A DNA stretch of 50,496 bases from NCBI GenBank assembly GCA_002701385.1, contig NZVD01000097.1, forward strand, positions 2,604 to 53,099, read 5' to 3'. Shown here piece by piece: positions 1-7,883 of the stretch; within the stretch, counting starts at the first letter, position 1, and each line of letters opens with the position of its first letter. The translations under genes were made by a program, and so were the position numbers. The notes under the pieces were generated by a model. That model did not search any database and was not told where the DNA came from. It saw only the letters and a list, made by a program, of their open reading frames with translations. Origin of the DNA: Rhodopirellula sp. Its GTDB lineage: Bacteria; Planctomycetota; Planctomycetia; Pirellulales; Pirellulaceae.

Positions 1-729
1 GGCGCCACTTTAACGAAGTCGATATTTGACGATTTTACCGAGCTGGATGTGGCTGTCCTTGAAGGATATGGCCTGACAGAAACTTCCCCAGTGGCGACCT
101 TGGCAGGACGTGATGCGATTAAATATGGATCAGTTGGTCGAGCATTAGATCAGACTGAAATTAAGATTAACTCAGAGGGAGAGGTGATCATTCGCGGACG
201 TCACGTCTGTGCTGGGTATTATCGAAACGCTCAGGAGAGTGATCAATTGCTTAGTGAGGGTTGGTTGTGTACAGGAGATTTGGGGACTCTGGATGAGGAC
301 GGATTTCTCTATTTAACAGGGCGTAAAACGGAGCTAATTGTTACTTCCAGTGGCAAGAATATCTGGCCCCAGACGATTGAACAACTCCTGTCCAGTCATG
401 AAGGGATTGAACAGGTGATGGTGGTAGGAGACCAGCAGAAATTCTTAACGGCAATTATAGTGCCCAATTGGGAGTATTTTGCAGATAGCACGGACGTCTC
501 TGGAACACCTGAACAATGGAAAGATAGTCCTAATGTCGAAAGGTGGTTTCAATATCTTGTCGATCAGTGTCTGGAGAATCGAGCGGCTTATGAGCAGATT
601 GGCCAATTGGTATTGATGAGTGATCCCTGGACATCAGAGGCCGGTCAGTTAACTGCCAAAGGGACGCTGCGTCGTGGAGTTATTAAAGCGCAGTTGGTAG
701 ATGTTCTCGATCGACTATATCGGGGTTAG
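1..729 (+). CDS. AMP-binding acyl-CoA synthetase, C-terminal part (5' end outside window)
   Basis: The frame is open from base 1, so this is the C-terminal ~242 residues of a longer protein; the first GTG (base 49) lies inside the domain and is not the start. Visible are the adenylate-forming family motif YGLTETSP (bases 67-90), the TGDLG segment followed by DGFLYLTGRK (the hinge aspartate/arginine region), and a C-terminal LTAKGTLRR stretch where the family's catalytic lysine lies. The family activates fatty acids to acyl-AMP and then acyl-CoA. The SSGKNIWPQTIE context resembles long-chain acyl-CoA synthetases of the FAA1/FadD15 type. The gene is 78 bases upstream of ispD on the same strand and could be co-transcribed. 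Substrate chain length cannot be read from this fragment. Confidence 0.9.
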   Translation, partial: GATLTKSIFDDFTELDVAVLEGYGLTETSPVATLAGRDAIKYGSVGRALDQTEIKINSEGEVIIRGRHVCAGYYRNAQESDQLLSEGWLCTGDLGTLDEDGFLYLTGRKTELIVTSSGKNIWPQTIEQLLSSHEGIEQVMVVGDQQKFLTAIIVPNWEYFADSTDVSGTPEQWKDSPNVERWFQYLVDQCLENRAAYEQIGQLVLMSDPWTSEAGQLTAKGTLRRGVIKAQLVDVLDRLYRG

Positions 730-807
730 TATGTAGGAAGCAGAATGAATCACCAGAGTTAATGGTAAGTTCTGTGAGATGACAATTCACAAGTATAGAT
801 TGAAGCC

Positions 808-1566
808 ATGTCTGATGTCGCTGTGGTGATCGTTGCGGCCGGTAAAAGCACACGCTTTACAGGCGAAAGTGAAAACCACCCAACCCAGCTTAAGAAACCG
901 TTCGTTTCCGTGCGTTCCCGCGCGTTATGGTTGCATAGTGTAGATCGGTTTCTTCGACGAGAAGATGTGAAACAGCTGATCCTGGTCATCGCTGAAGAAG
1001 ATCAGCAAATGTTTCATGAGCGTTTTGGAGCGGAGGTTGCCATTCTGAGCTTGGATGTGGTTCTTGGAGGATCCAGCCGCGCCGAGTCAGTGCTGCATGG
1101 CTTGCGAGCAGTTCGTGAAGAGATTGCTTTTGTTGCGGTGCACGATGCCGCTCGACCTTGTATTGCAGACACCTGGCTGGACCAGCTTTTTGCTCAAGCC
1201 CGTGAAACAGGAGCAGCGATTCTAGCTACGCCAGTGGTTTCGACTGTGAAACGCGTAATCGATGACTCGGTGGATGCCACCGTTTCTCGTGAAGGACTGT
1301 GGGAATCGCAGACGCCGCAGATGTTTGAGAAGAAAAAACTGTTAGAAGCCTACGAGCACTCAGAGAACTACGTACAGGCAACCGACGAAGCTCAGTTGAT
1401 GGAGTGGTTGGGGCACGATGTTGCAGTTGTTCCAGCTTCTCCCTTAAATCGAAAAGTGACAACGCAGGCCGATCTGCAGTTTGTAGAGATTGCTCTGGAT
1501 CTCTTGCCCAAGAAAGAGATTGAGAGTCCTTCCCCTTCGTTAGACGAAAACGGTTTCTGGAATTAG
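808..1566 (+). CDS. ispD: 2-C-methyl-D-erythritol 4-phosphate cytidylyltransferase
   Basis: IspD transfers CMP from CTP to methylerythritol phosphate, the third step of the non-mevalonate isoprenoid pathway, in the cytoplasm. The 252-residue protein has the nucleotide-binding N-terminus AAGKSTRF (residues 10-17, Arg16) and KKPF (29-32, the conserved lysine), the HDAARP motif near residue 113, the TPQ motif, ATDEA, and the NRKVT segment carrying the second conserved lysine near the C-terminus. The N-terminal loop is a little longer than in E. coli IspD. No ispF neighbours it, although the two are often adjacent in other bacteria. The stop codon is followed closely by the next gene, whose ribosome binding site starts one base before the end of this stop. 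Confidence 0.92.
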   Translation: MSDVAVVIVAAGKSTRFTGESENHPTQLKKPFVSVRSRALWLHSVDRFLRREDVKQLILVIAEEDQQMFHERFGAEVAILSLDVVLGGSSRAESVLHGLRAVREEIAFVAVHDAARPCIADTWLDQLFAQARETGAAILATPVVSTVKRVIDDSVDATVSREGLWESQTPQMFEKKKLLEAYEHSENYVQATDEAQLMEWLGHDVAVVPASPLNRKVTTQADLQFVEIALDLLPKKEIESPSPSLDENGFWN

Positions 1567-1576
1567 GAGTACAACA

Positions 1577-2005
1577 TTGTCTGCAGTTTTTTTCGCGGTA
1601 GATCGCGAACACGCGAAACCCATGTTTGCGGCCCGAGAACCCGCTGGATTACTTGAATTCTTCCACGGATTTGTCTCAACCGATCCTCCACAGTTAGTCA
1701 TGGAGGACCACTGGACGGTGATCAACGAATTCCTCCAACAGCAAGGCACTAGTCACGAACAGTGGACAATGCCCTTATCGATGGCCTTTAATGGAGGGCG
1801 TCCATTGCTGGATGAATCAGAGCGGAAGGTCTATTTGGTACGCCCGGATGTCGTTGGTTTTCTAGGGGATATTTTAAAGGAGCTGTTGAACGAGGGAACA
1901 CCGGAAGACCAGCTGGTTTTCGAAGGACTCACTCAAATGCAGGATTTTTATCAACAGGCTGCAGAGAGACGCCAATGTGTCGTTTTCACAATCGGAATTC
2001 TCTGA
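1577..2005 (+). CDS. DUF1877/YfbM-like protein of unknown function
   Basis: This 142-residue protein starts at TTG; the start is supported by AGGAG at 1565-1569, seven bases upstream, which overlaps the ispD stop codon, so translational coupling with ispD is likely. There is no signal peptide or membrane segment. The layout (a Trp near residue 46 in a helix that begins a short domain, a GGRPL turn, a VGFLGDILKEL helix, and a C-terminal QDFYQQAAERRQ...VVF segment) resembles the DUF1877 family typified by E. coli YfbM, which is small, cytoplasmic and of unknown role. The match was judged by eye and is tentative; the gene itself is well supported by its start signal and tight spacing. Confidence 0.75.
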   Translation: MSAVFFAVDREHAKPMFAAREPAGLLEFFHGFVSTDPPQLVMEDHWTVINEFLQQQGTSHEQWTMPLSMAFNGGRPLLDESERKVYLVRPDVVGFLGDILKELLNEGTPEDQLVFEGLTQMQDFYQQAAERRQCVVFTIGIL

Positions 2006-2053
2006 GATAATCAACTGAAACCACACTCACCAATCCAATAGACAGTTTTGACA

Positions 2054-3331
2054 ATGAGCGACATCTACGCAGATTTCACAACACGCGGTCTTATCCATCA
2101 AACGACGGATGATCTGGCACCCTGGCTTCAGGAAAAGCCTCGTACGATATATATCGGGTTTGATCCGACTGCAGACAGTATGCATGTAGGCCATCTGATG
2201 CAGGTGATGACTCTACGCCGATTTCAACAGGCAGGGCATCGTCCGATTGCGTTGGTAGGCGGAGCGACCGGTATGATTGGCGATCCGAGTGGAAAGAGCC
2301 AGGAACGTAATCTATTGACCGTTGATCAGCTTCACGCCAATACCGAAGCGTTGAAGAGCCAGATGCAGAATTTTATTGGATTTGACGAGGCCGGAGGCGG
2401 AGCCGTTCTAGCCAATAACCTGGATTGGATGAATGAGTTTTCGTTCTTGGAGTTCTTAAGGGACATTGGGAAGAACTTCCCAGTCAACGTCATGCTCGGT
2501 AAAGACTCCGTAAAGAGCAGGCTCGAAGGCGAAAGCGGATTAAGCTATACCGAGTTTAGTTACATGTTGCTGCAGGCTTATGACTTTGTTCATCTGCATC
2601 AAAAGTATGATTGTGAGCTACAGGTCGGAGGCAGTGATCAGTGGGGTAACATCACGGCTGGGATTGATCTGGGACGACGAATGCATGGAGCGTCTCTATA
2701 CGGCATGACATGCCCGCTGTTGACGAAATCCGATGGAACCAAGATGGGGAAAACAGAATCAGGAGCTGTCTGGCTGGCTCCGGAACGAACAAGTCCCTAT
2801 AAGTTTTATCAGTACTGGATAAATGTTGCTGATGACGATGCTGGGCAATGTTTGCGATTCCTTACCGAGTTGCCAATGGAAGAAATTGTTGAGCTAGATC
2901 AATCAAGAGAAACCGAACCACACCTGCGTAGTAGTCAGAAGCGGTTGGCGGAAGTCCTGACTCAGATCGTGCATCGGCAGGATGGACTGGATGCGGCTAG
3001 GAAGGCGACAGATATATTCTTCGGATCTGAAATTCAGGATTTAAGTGACGAACAGTTGCTCGATATCTTTGCGGACGTCCCTAGCGTGGAAATCTCTCGA
3101 GATGTTCTGACCGGCGGACAATTCAATATTGTCGATGCTCTAGTGGATAGCGGGTTGTGTAGTAGCCGTGGAGATGCACGACGTTCCATCGAACAGGGCG
3201 GCGGGTATGTGAATAATCGCCGAGTGGAGTCACTTGATACCAATCTCTCTGAGCAAGATCTGGCGAGCGATACGGTGATCGTCCTGCGTCGAGGCAAGAA
3301 GAAATACGCTTTGGTGCGTGTAGCGAATTAA
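2054..3331 (+). CDS. tyrS: Tyrosyl-tRNA synthetase
   Basis: TyrS charges tRNA-Tyr with tyrosine through a tyrosyl-adenylate. The 425-residue protein has class I signatures: YIGFDPTADSMHVGHL (the HIGH-type motif) near the N-terminus, the tyrosine and tRNA binding stretch VGGSDQWGNITAG, and TKMGKTESG, which is the KMSKS equivalent; a glycine at that position is normal for bacterial TyrS of this length. An S4-type RNA-binding domain closes the protein (VDALVDSGLCSSRGDARRSIEQGG...VNNRRV). The reading frame also opens at TTG 2048, but ATG 2054 gives the usual TyrS N-terminus. The gene lies 48 bases after the DUF1877-like gene in a same-strand run. Confidence 0.96.
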   Translation: MSDIYADFTTRGLIHQTTDDLAPWLQEKPRTIYIGFDPTADSMHVGHLMQVMTLRRFQQAGHRPIALVGGATGMIGDPSGKSQERNLLTVDQLHANTEALKSQMQNFIGFDEAGGGAVLANNLDWMNEFSFLEFLRDIGKNFPVNVMLGKDSVKSRLEGESGLSYTEFSYMLLQAYDFVHLHQKYDCELQVGGSDQWGNITAGIDLGRRMHGASLYGMTCPLLTKSDGTKMGKTESGAVWLAPERTSPYKFYQYWINVADDDAGQCLRFLTELPMEEIVELDQSRETEPHLRSSQKRLAEVLTQIVHRQDGLDAARKATDIFFGSEIQDLSDEQLLDIFADVPSVEISRDVLTGGQFNIVDALVDSGLCSSRGDARRSIEQGGGYVNNRRVESLDTNLSEQDLASDTVIVLRRGKKKYALVRVAN

Positions 3332-3354
3332 CTCGTATCAAGGAAGCTAAAACG

Positions 3355-4026
3355 ATGAAAATGACCTGGAAGAAATTCTTTTATATTCTTCTGGGCGTGG
3401 CTGTTTTGGTGTTACTTGGATTTCTTTATATTCTCTATCTGGTGAATGCAGTTCCCCGAAAGTATGAACAGGAACTGAAAATCCCCCCATCGGTGCATCA
3501 ACAACCCGCTCAGGAGTTATTGGATACCGTTGATGACATTAAAGAGAATATACGTTGGGGAGATGATCTCAATTACGAAATCACTCAACAGCAAATCAAT
3601 GGTTGGCTGGCCACTCAGCTTAACGGAAACCCTCATGTCTCGCTACCGGATGGCATACGCAATCCCAGAATTCTAATTGATCAGCCGCAACAGACGCTCT
3701 ACTTTACTCTCGAACGATCACGATTTACTTCGGCCATTTCCATACAACTCACGATCGAATTGGCAGAACAACCGAACACCATTGAGATCAAATTGAATTC
3801 GTTACATGCCGGTAACCTCCCGATTCGGATCAAACGGGTGTTTGACGAAATTGAGTCTGCCATGGCACGGTCTGGTGTGGATTTTAAGTGGAAACCAGGA
3901 ACCGATCGAACGGTTGCCATCGTACGGATTCCGACGGTGGTACGCATTAAGAGAGAACGCGAATTAGACATCACGTCCCTTGAATTTCTCAAAGAGAAGG
4001 TTCGTGTTCAGGTTGCCATTGATTAG
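3355..4026 (+). CDS. Membrane-anchored protein of unknown function
   Basis: The 223-residue protein begins with two lysines and one hydrophobic helix (about residues 8-30, FFYILLGVAVLVLLGFLYIL), then a soluble domain of about 190 residues with no cysteine. This is the plan of a bitopic inner-membrane protein with its C-terminal domain outside the cytoplasm, or of an uncleaved signal anchor. The domain reads as alternating beta strands with an EITQQQINGWL helix near residue 80; no family was recognised. AAGGAAG about eight bases before the ATG supports the start. It follows tyrS by 23 bases. Its last four bases overlap the end of the convergent phosphoesterase-like gene. Confidence 0.8.
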   Translation: MKMTWKKFFYILLGVAVLVLLGFLYILYLVNAVPRKYEQELKIPPSVHQQPAQELLDTVDDIKENIRWGDDLNYEITQQQINGWLATQLNGNPHVSLPDGIRNPRILIDQPQQTLYFTLERSRFTSAISIQLTIELAEQPNTIEIKLNSLHAGNLPIRIKRVFDEIESAMARSGVDFKWKPGTDRTVAIVRIPTVVRIKRERELDITSLEFLKEKVRVQVAID

Positions 4027-4394
4027 TTGGCAGTGAAATGGAATTTCCATTCCGATTCGGAGATTCGCTGAGCTTGTAAGTCACCGACCATCAATGGACT
4101 GGATAGACGAATCGTCCATTCAGTGAGTTCGGACCTGATTTCAGGCGAATAGGATCCTTGAACTTTACGTTGAACCGATCCACGATTTCCAGAAACTTCA
4201 CCTTCATACTCCAGATATTCCAGACGGTGTGCCGTAAGCGGGATTCCTGTAAAGTCGCTGGAGTCTATTGGAATAGTATTCCATCTCCACGTGGCTAAAC
4301 TACCCTCTGCCGTGACTTCAAGCATAAAGTCATAGTGAGGAGGCTCATTGGAGTTCGGAGCTGGACGATGCAGAAGGATGACGAATCGAGGCAT
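4023..4394 (-). CDS. Stand-alone LigD 3'-phosphoesterase-like domain protein
   Basis: The 123-residue protein matches the pattern of the phosphoesterase (PE) domain found at the N-terminus of DNA ligase D, which trims 3' ends at double-strand breaks. The family's metal-binding and catalytic positions can be followed: His9 (LLHR), His20 and Asp22 (HYDF), His56 (AHRLEY) and Tyr60, plus EYEGEV, which corresponds to the ADFEG segment. The arginine that follows the HYDF motif in the enzyme is Met24 here, so activity may be changed or lost. No ligase or polymerase domain is attached and no ku gene lies nearby. It begins three bases after the stop of the lipoprotein gene on the same strand, so the two are probably one transcript. 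The family assignment comes from motif reading only. Confidence 0.75.
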   Translation of the reverse strand: MPRFVILLHRPAPNSNEPPHYDFMLEVTAEGSLATWRWNTIPIDSSDFTGIPLTAHRLEYLEYEGEVSGNRGSVQRKVQGSYSPEIRSELTEWTIRLSSPLMVGDLQAQRISESEWKFHFTAN

Positions 4395-4397
4395 TTG

Positions 4398-7300
4398 CTA
4401 GTCCGCAAGATTAATCAGGACGTCTTGCTCCAATTGAATTGGCGTAGTCAATTCGTCTGCATGGATGGTTACCTTGAGGCTCGCCTTACCTGCGCGTTGT
4501 GACTGCACATTGATTTGGTACGGAATAACCGACTCGTCTGGTTTTAATTCAGTAATGACAGGAAGAGTCACACGACGCTGAATTGGATCAATCGCATTTT
4601 CAAATGCTGTAGAATCAGTTCCCTTTTGCGTTAAGGCAATGATTTTGAGGTGCTCGCTGGCCGTGACTTGTATTGCAATCTTGTGAACCGGTAAATCATC
4701 ATTGTTTTGGACGTAGACAAAGTAGATGTTTTCGTCACCAATCGTGATGGGGTTGTTTAGTGTTATTACTTTACTAGATAGAACGGATTGTCTGGCGGGA
4801 TTCGCCTCAGGATTCTTGATGACATCGGGAGTCTCCGTGGGGACGTCCACCGGTTCTCCCTCGGCCTCGTTCAAAGCAGGTTCATTATTTTCGGTAGCAG
4901 TGTCCGGGTCTGCCGGAGCATCAATGTTAGTGGACTCCTGTTCAGGGACAGTGAGAGTCCGTGTGGGTTCTTGCGGCGGAATTTCGACATTATTCTCAGG
5001 AGCTTGATCGACCGGGTTTTCTGAATCGTCAGCGGGAGGGAGAGTTAATGGAAAGGTATCCTGATCTGCTTCCTTTCCTTCTAGGGGGGAAGGAGGCGTC
5101 GTTTCAGCAGCATCCTCATTTGTCGGAACATCCTGTAAGACAGGATTAGGAAGATCGTCAGAAGGTGGAGTGACTTGGGTACTTTCTTCACTGGAATCAT
5201 CCGAATCAGTCGTTGCATCGTCTGCTGTCTCGGAGGTGGGGCTTTCGTCTCCCGAGTCTGGATTCAAGTCCGGCAGATCGAGATTGGGTAATGGTTCGTT
5301 GTTGGCTGGGATTTTGGGTTCAGCCGATTCGATAGCAGGCTGAGGATTGGCTGGTGGTGATAGATCAAGGGGGTTGGACGCAGAGTTCGCATGGATTGTG
5401 ATAAGTTCGGATTTCGTTACTCTTTGGGTAGCATCACCGGTTACGTCCATCTCTAAGGTGAAATCATTACCTGAATCTTCAGCCAGAATCTGAACGACGA
5501 GCGTTCTGGTTTGCCCTGCCAATAACGTAGGGATATCCAGAACGATCGATGGTCCTTCACTGCGATGCCCTTCACTGGCCAATTGTGGCTGTAATGCTTG
5601 CGGCAAGGTCGCCTTGATGGTGACGTTGGTGATAGGTTGTTTGGATTGGTTCGAAATCTGGAATCGCTTGGTTCTGGTTTCCCCGACTTCCCAATTTTGC
5701 TTGTTGTCTGATTCAATAATGGTGGCTTTGATTACGGGAACCGTTTGATCTTGGGGTTGGATGGGAGCGCTAACTTCCACACACACCTGTTTCTCCACAA
5801 CCAAACCGTTGGCAAGGGTTGCCGTCAGAGTATGGCAGAGAGTCCCTGCTCTGGATGCTCTCATGGAGATCGCTTTGGCAGTCGTACTGTTTGGTTCGAT
5901 CGTACGGGACTGGAAAGCTAGTTTTCTGACAGTCGGATTGCCTAACGGATTGGATTTGGAAATATGTATCAACCCGGGGCCGAGTGATTCCATGAGCTGT
6001 AAACCAGCGATAGGTTGAGTCGACGTGTTATGCAGTAGGATTTGAAATTGAAGGTCATCTCCCAATTTGGCAAGGCGGGGACCTTCGATGGTGATTTCAA
6101 GTGGGGAGGTCACGATGTTCGTCAGGCTATCGGCCTCGGTCTGTAATCCTTCTTCACAGGTCACTAAAAAGTTTAAATTACTAGCACCGACCTCACTGGT
6201 GGTGTAGCGGATGGTTAATTGCTTTTGCGTCTGCGGTGCCAGATCGCCAAAACTCCATACGATTTGATTCCCTGTGACATTGGCAATGGGATTACTCGAA
6301 TCCAAACTCAGACCGGGAGGCAGGCTTTGTACCACACTGACGTTGGTAGCCGTTTGGTTTCCCGGATTAGAAACCGTTACTACGCAGTTCATCGTCTTTC
6401 CAAATTCCACGATTTTAGGACTGGCAGCTTCAACAGTGAGTCCTGGTGCATTCCAGGTAACAACGCTCGTCGATTCTCCAACGACGAGCGCAGGAGTTTC
6501 AAGTGATATGTCGGCTGGTCGAATCACTTCGGTCGTAACGTAGACAACTCCGGCCTGATTACCGTTGGGAGTAACTCGAATGGCAGCCTGTCCGTTCGCA
6601 TCAGTTGTGACATCAATAGTATCTAACTGCTCGTTATTGGACGGGGATGAAAGTGTAGCTTTACGGTTACTGACGAGTTTGTAGCGTATGGTCCAGCCAG
6701 ACAGCGGAATATTGTCTGAAGGGCGTGTCACTGTCGTCGTCAAAACCTGATCGCTACCTGCGTTACCGGACACGGATGTGGGGAATTGCCATTGAGCATC
6801 GATCCAATGGACGAGTATTTTTTGATACTGTCGATCCCAGTTTGTTTCCGTAGAAGCCCCTACAAGGACTTCGGTAGTTCCCTTCTGTTCGGATGAAATG
6901 ACGGTCCAGCCTTCTCCCCGTGCAACTCCAATGTCGTCATCGTATTCCACGGTATCTTGATGGACGACTTCGGCGCGTTCCGCTGTGGTGGTATGAGCAT
7001 AGGATTCAGAAGCCTGGTTTCCATATTTGGGAAACAACCAACGAAAGGTATTGGGGTTCCCTCCCCCTGCACTCTCGATGATGCCCGGACTACCTTCCGC
7101 AATGGTCCATTCGAGTTTCTGTCCAGGAAGTAGTTGTTTCTTGGATCCAACAATCCCCGCCTTGAGTACCACAGCACTGCCAATCGGAGCTGCCATGACT
7201 TTCGGAGAAACCCAAATCATCCCTGGAGTAATTGGATTATCGGAGTTGGTTTCCGTTAGCGTGTCGGGCGCAGCCTGGTTTCCCTGATCTGGTTTGCGAA

Positions 7301-7538
7301 AGGCGGGTTTGGGAAGCGGTGATGGGAGGTCTCTGACTTTCTCCGTATCCTGAAAAGGGCGAGTAACTTCGGTAGAGTCTCCGGTAACAAAGAGTCCTTT
7401 GCCATTTGCATCGATTTTAGGTAACCGCAATTGGCTACAACCAAGCATGACTAAACATAGAACGGAGAGTCCCGCAAGCAATCCTTGGGTTGCGCGAAGT
7501 TGCTTAGGTAATCGAAATGTGCCTTTTGGATATGCCAC
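4398..7538 (-). CDS. Large DUF11/CARDB-type repeat lipoprotein
   Basis: The protein starts with a basic stretch, a hydrophobic core and the lipobox LVMLGC, so it is probably exported and lipid-anchored in the envelope. The frame is open from 7592, but that start would give a 51-residue signal; GTG at 7538, preceded by GGAAAGGA ten bases upstream, gives a 33-residue signal and about 1046 residues. Several beta-sandwich modules follow, with repeated DUF11-like patterns such as NPGNQTATNVSVVQSLPPGL, and an Ig-like segment DVTTDANGQAAIRVTP. From about residue 723 to 917 lies a Pro/Asp/Glu/Ser/Thr-rich linker, then a final module that again begins NNPITIGDENIY. Such proteins usually have structural or adhesive roles in planctomycete envelopes; the exact role is unknown. 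Confidence 0.85.
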   Translation of the reverse strand: MAYPKGTFRLPKQLRATQGLLAGLSVLCLVMLGCSQLRLPKIDANGKGLFVTGDSTEVTRPFQDTEKVRDLPSPLPKPAFRKPDQGNQAAPDTLTETNSDNPITPGMIWVSPKVMAAPIGSAVVLKAGIVGSKKQLLPGQKLEWTIAEGSPGIIESAGGGNPNTFRWLFPKYGNQASESYAHTTTAERAEVVHQDTVEYDDDIGVARGEGWTVISSEQKGTTEVLVGASTETNWDRQYQKILVHWIDAQWQFPTSVSGNAGSDQVLTTTVTRPSDNIPLSGWTIRYKLVSNRKATLSSPSNNEQLDTIDVTTDANGQAAIRVTPNGNQAGVVYVTTEVIRPADISLETPALVVGESTSVVTWNAPGLTVEAASPKIVEFGKTMNCVVTVSNPGNQTATNVSVVQSLPPGLSLDSSNPIANVTGNQIVWSFGDLAPQTQKQLTIRYTTSEVGASNLNFLVTCEEGLQTEADSLTNIVTSPLEITIEGPRLAKLGDDLQFQILLHNTSTQPIAGLQLMESLGPGLIHISKSNPLGNPTVRKLAFQSRTIEPNSTTAKAISMRASRAGTLCHTLTATLANGLVVEKQVCVEVSAPIQPQDQTVPVIKATIIESDNKQNWEVGETRTKRFQISNQSKQPITNVTIKATLPQALQPQLASEGHRSEGPSIVLDIPTLLAGQTRTLVVQILAEDSGNDFTLEMDVTGDATQRVTKSELITIHANSASNPLDLSPPANPQPAIESAEPKIPANNEPLPNLDLPDLNPDSGDESPTSETADDATTDSDDSSEESTQVTPPSDDLPNPVLQDVPTNEDAAETTPPSPLEGKEADQDTFPLTLPPADDSENPVDQAPENNVEIPPQEPTRTLTVPEQESTNIDAPADPDTATENNEPALNEAEGEPVDVPTETPDVIKNPEANPARQSVLSSKVITLNNPITIGDENIYFVYVQNNDDLPVHKIAIQVTASEHLKIIALTQKGTDSTAFENAIDPIQRRVTLPVITELKPDESVIPYQINVQSQRAGKASLKVTIHADELTTPIQLEQDVLINLAD

Positions 7539-7883
7539 CCTTAGGTTGTCCTTTCCAGTAAGGTGCAACTCCTCCATTATTTGAGAAACCATGAATCCGA
7601 GTTAAGACGAATTTCCCTAATTCGGGCGGTACGTTAAAAAAAATAGCTGAAAACAGTTAAATCAGGGGGACTTTGGACGGTAGTTGAACTTGCGACGTTT
7701 GGCAATCTGGGAAAGAATACCTCCGCATTTCCAGTAAATGCATTTGAGCCGAAGAACATTTTGCTTTCATTACGGTTGAATACGTAGGATTTGTACGTTG
7801 GCAGGGTGCGACATTTAGGCTTGTAATTGACGATGAATGATTAGGCCGGTTTGCAAATAGCTATCCGGTGAAGGGAGAAAAGG
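7539..7883. other. Divergent intergenic region
   Basis: This 345-base stretch separates the lipoprotein gene (minus) from the secreted 714-residue protein gene (plus) and must hold both promoters. It contains an A-tract (ACGTTAAAAAAAATAG, around 7632-7646) and is AT-richer than the flanking genes. No convincing -35/-10 pair, riboswitch or open frame with a ribosome binding site was seen. Confidence 0.4.

Noticed and set aside
2750-2765. TyrS with KMGKT instead of KMSKS
   Set aside because: This form is usual in bacterial TyrS and does not suggest a defect.
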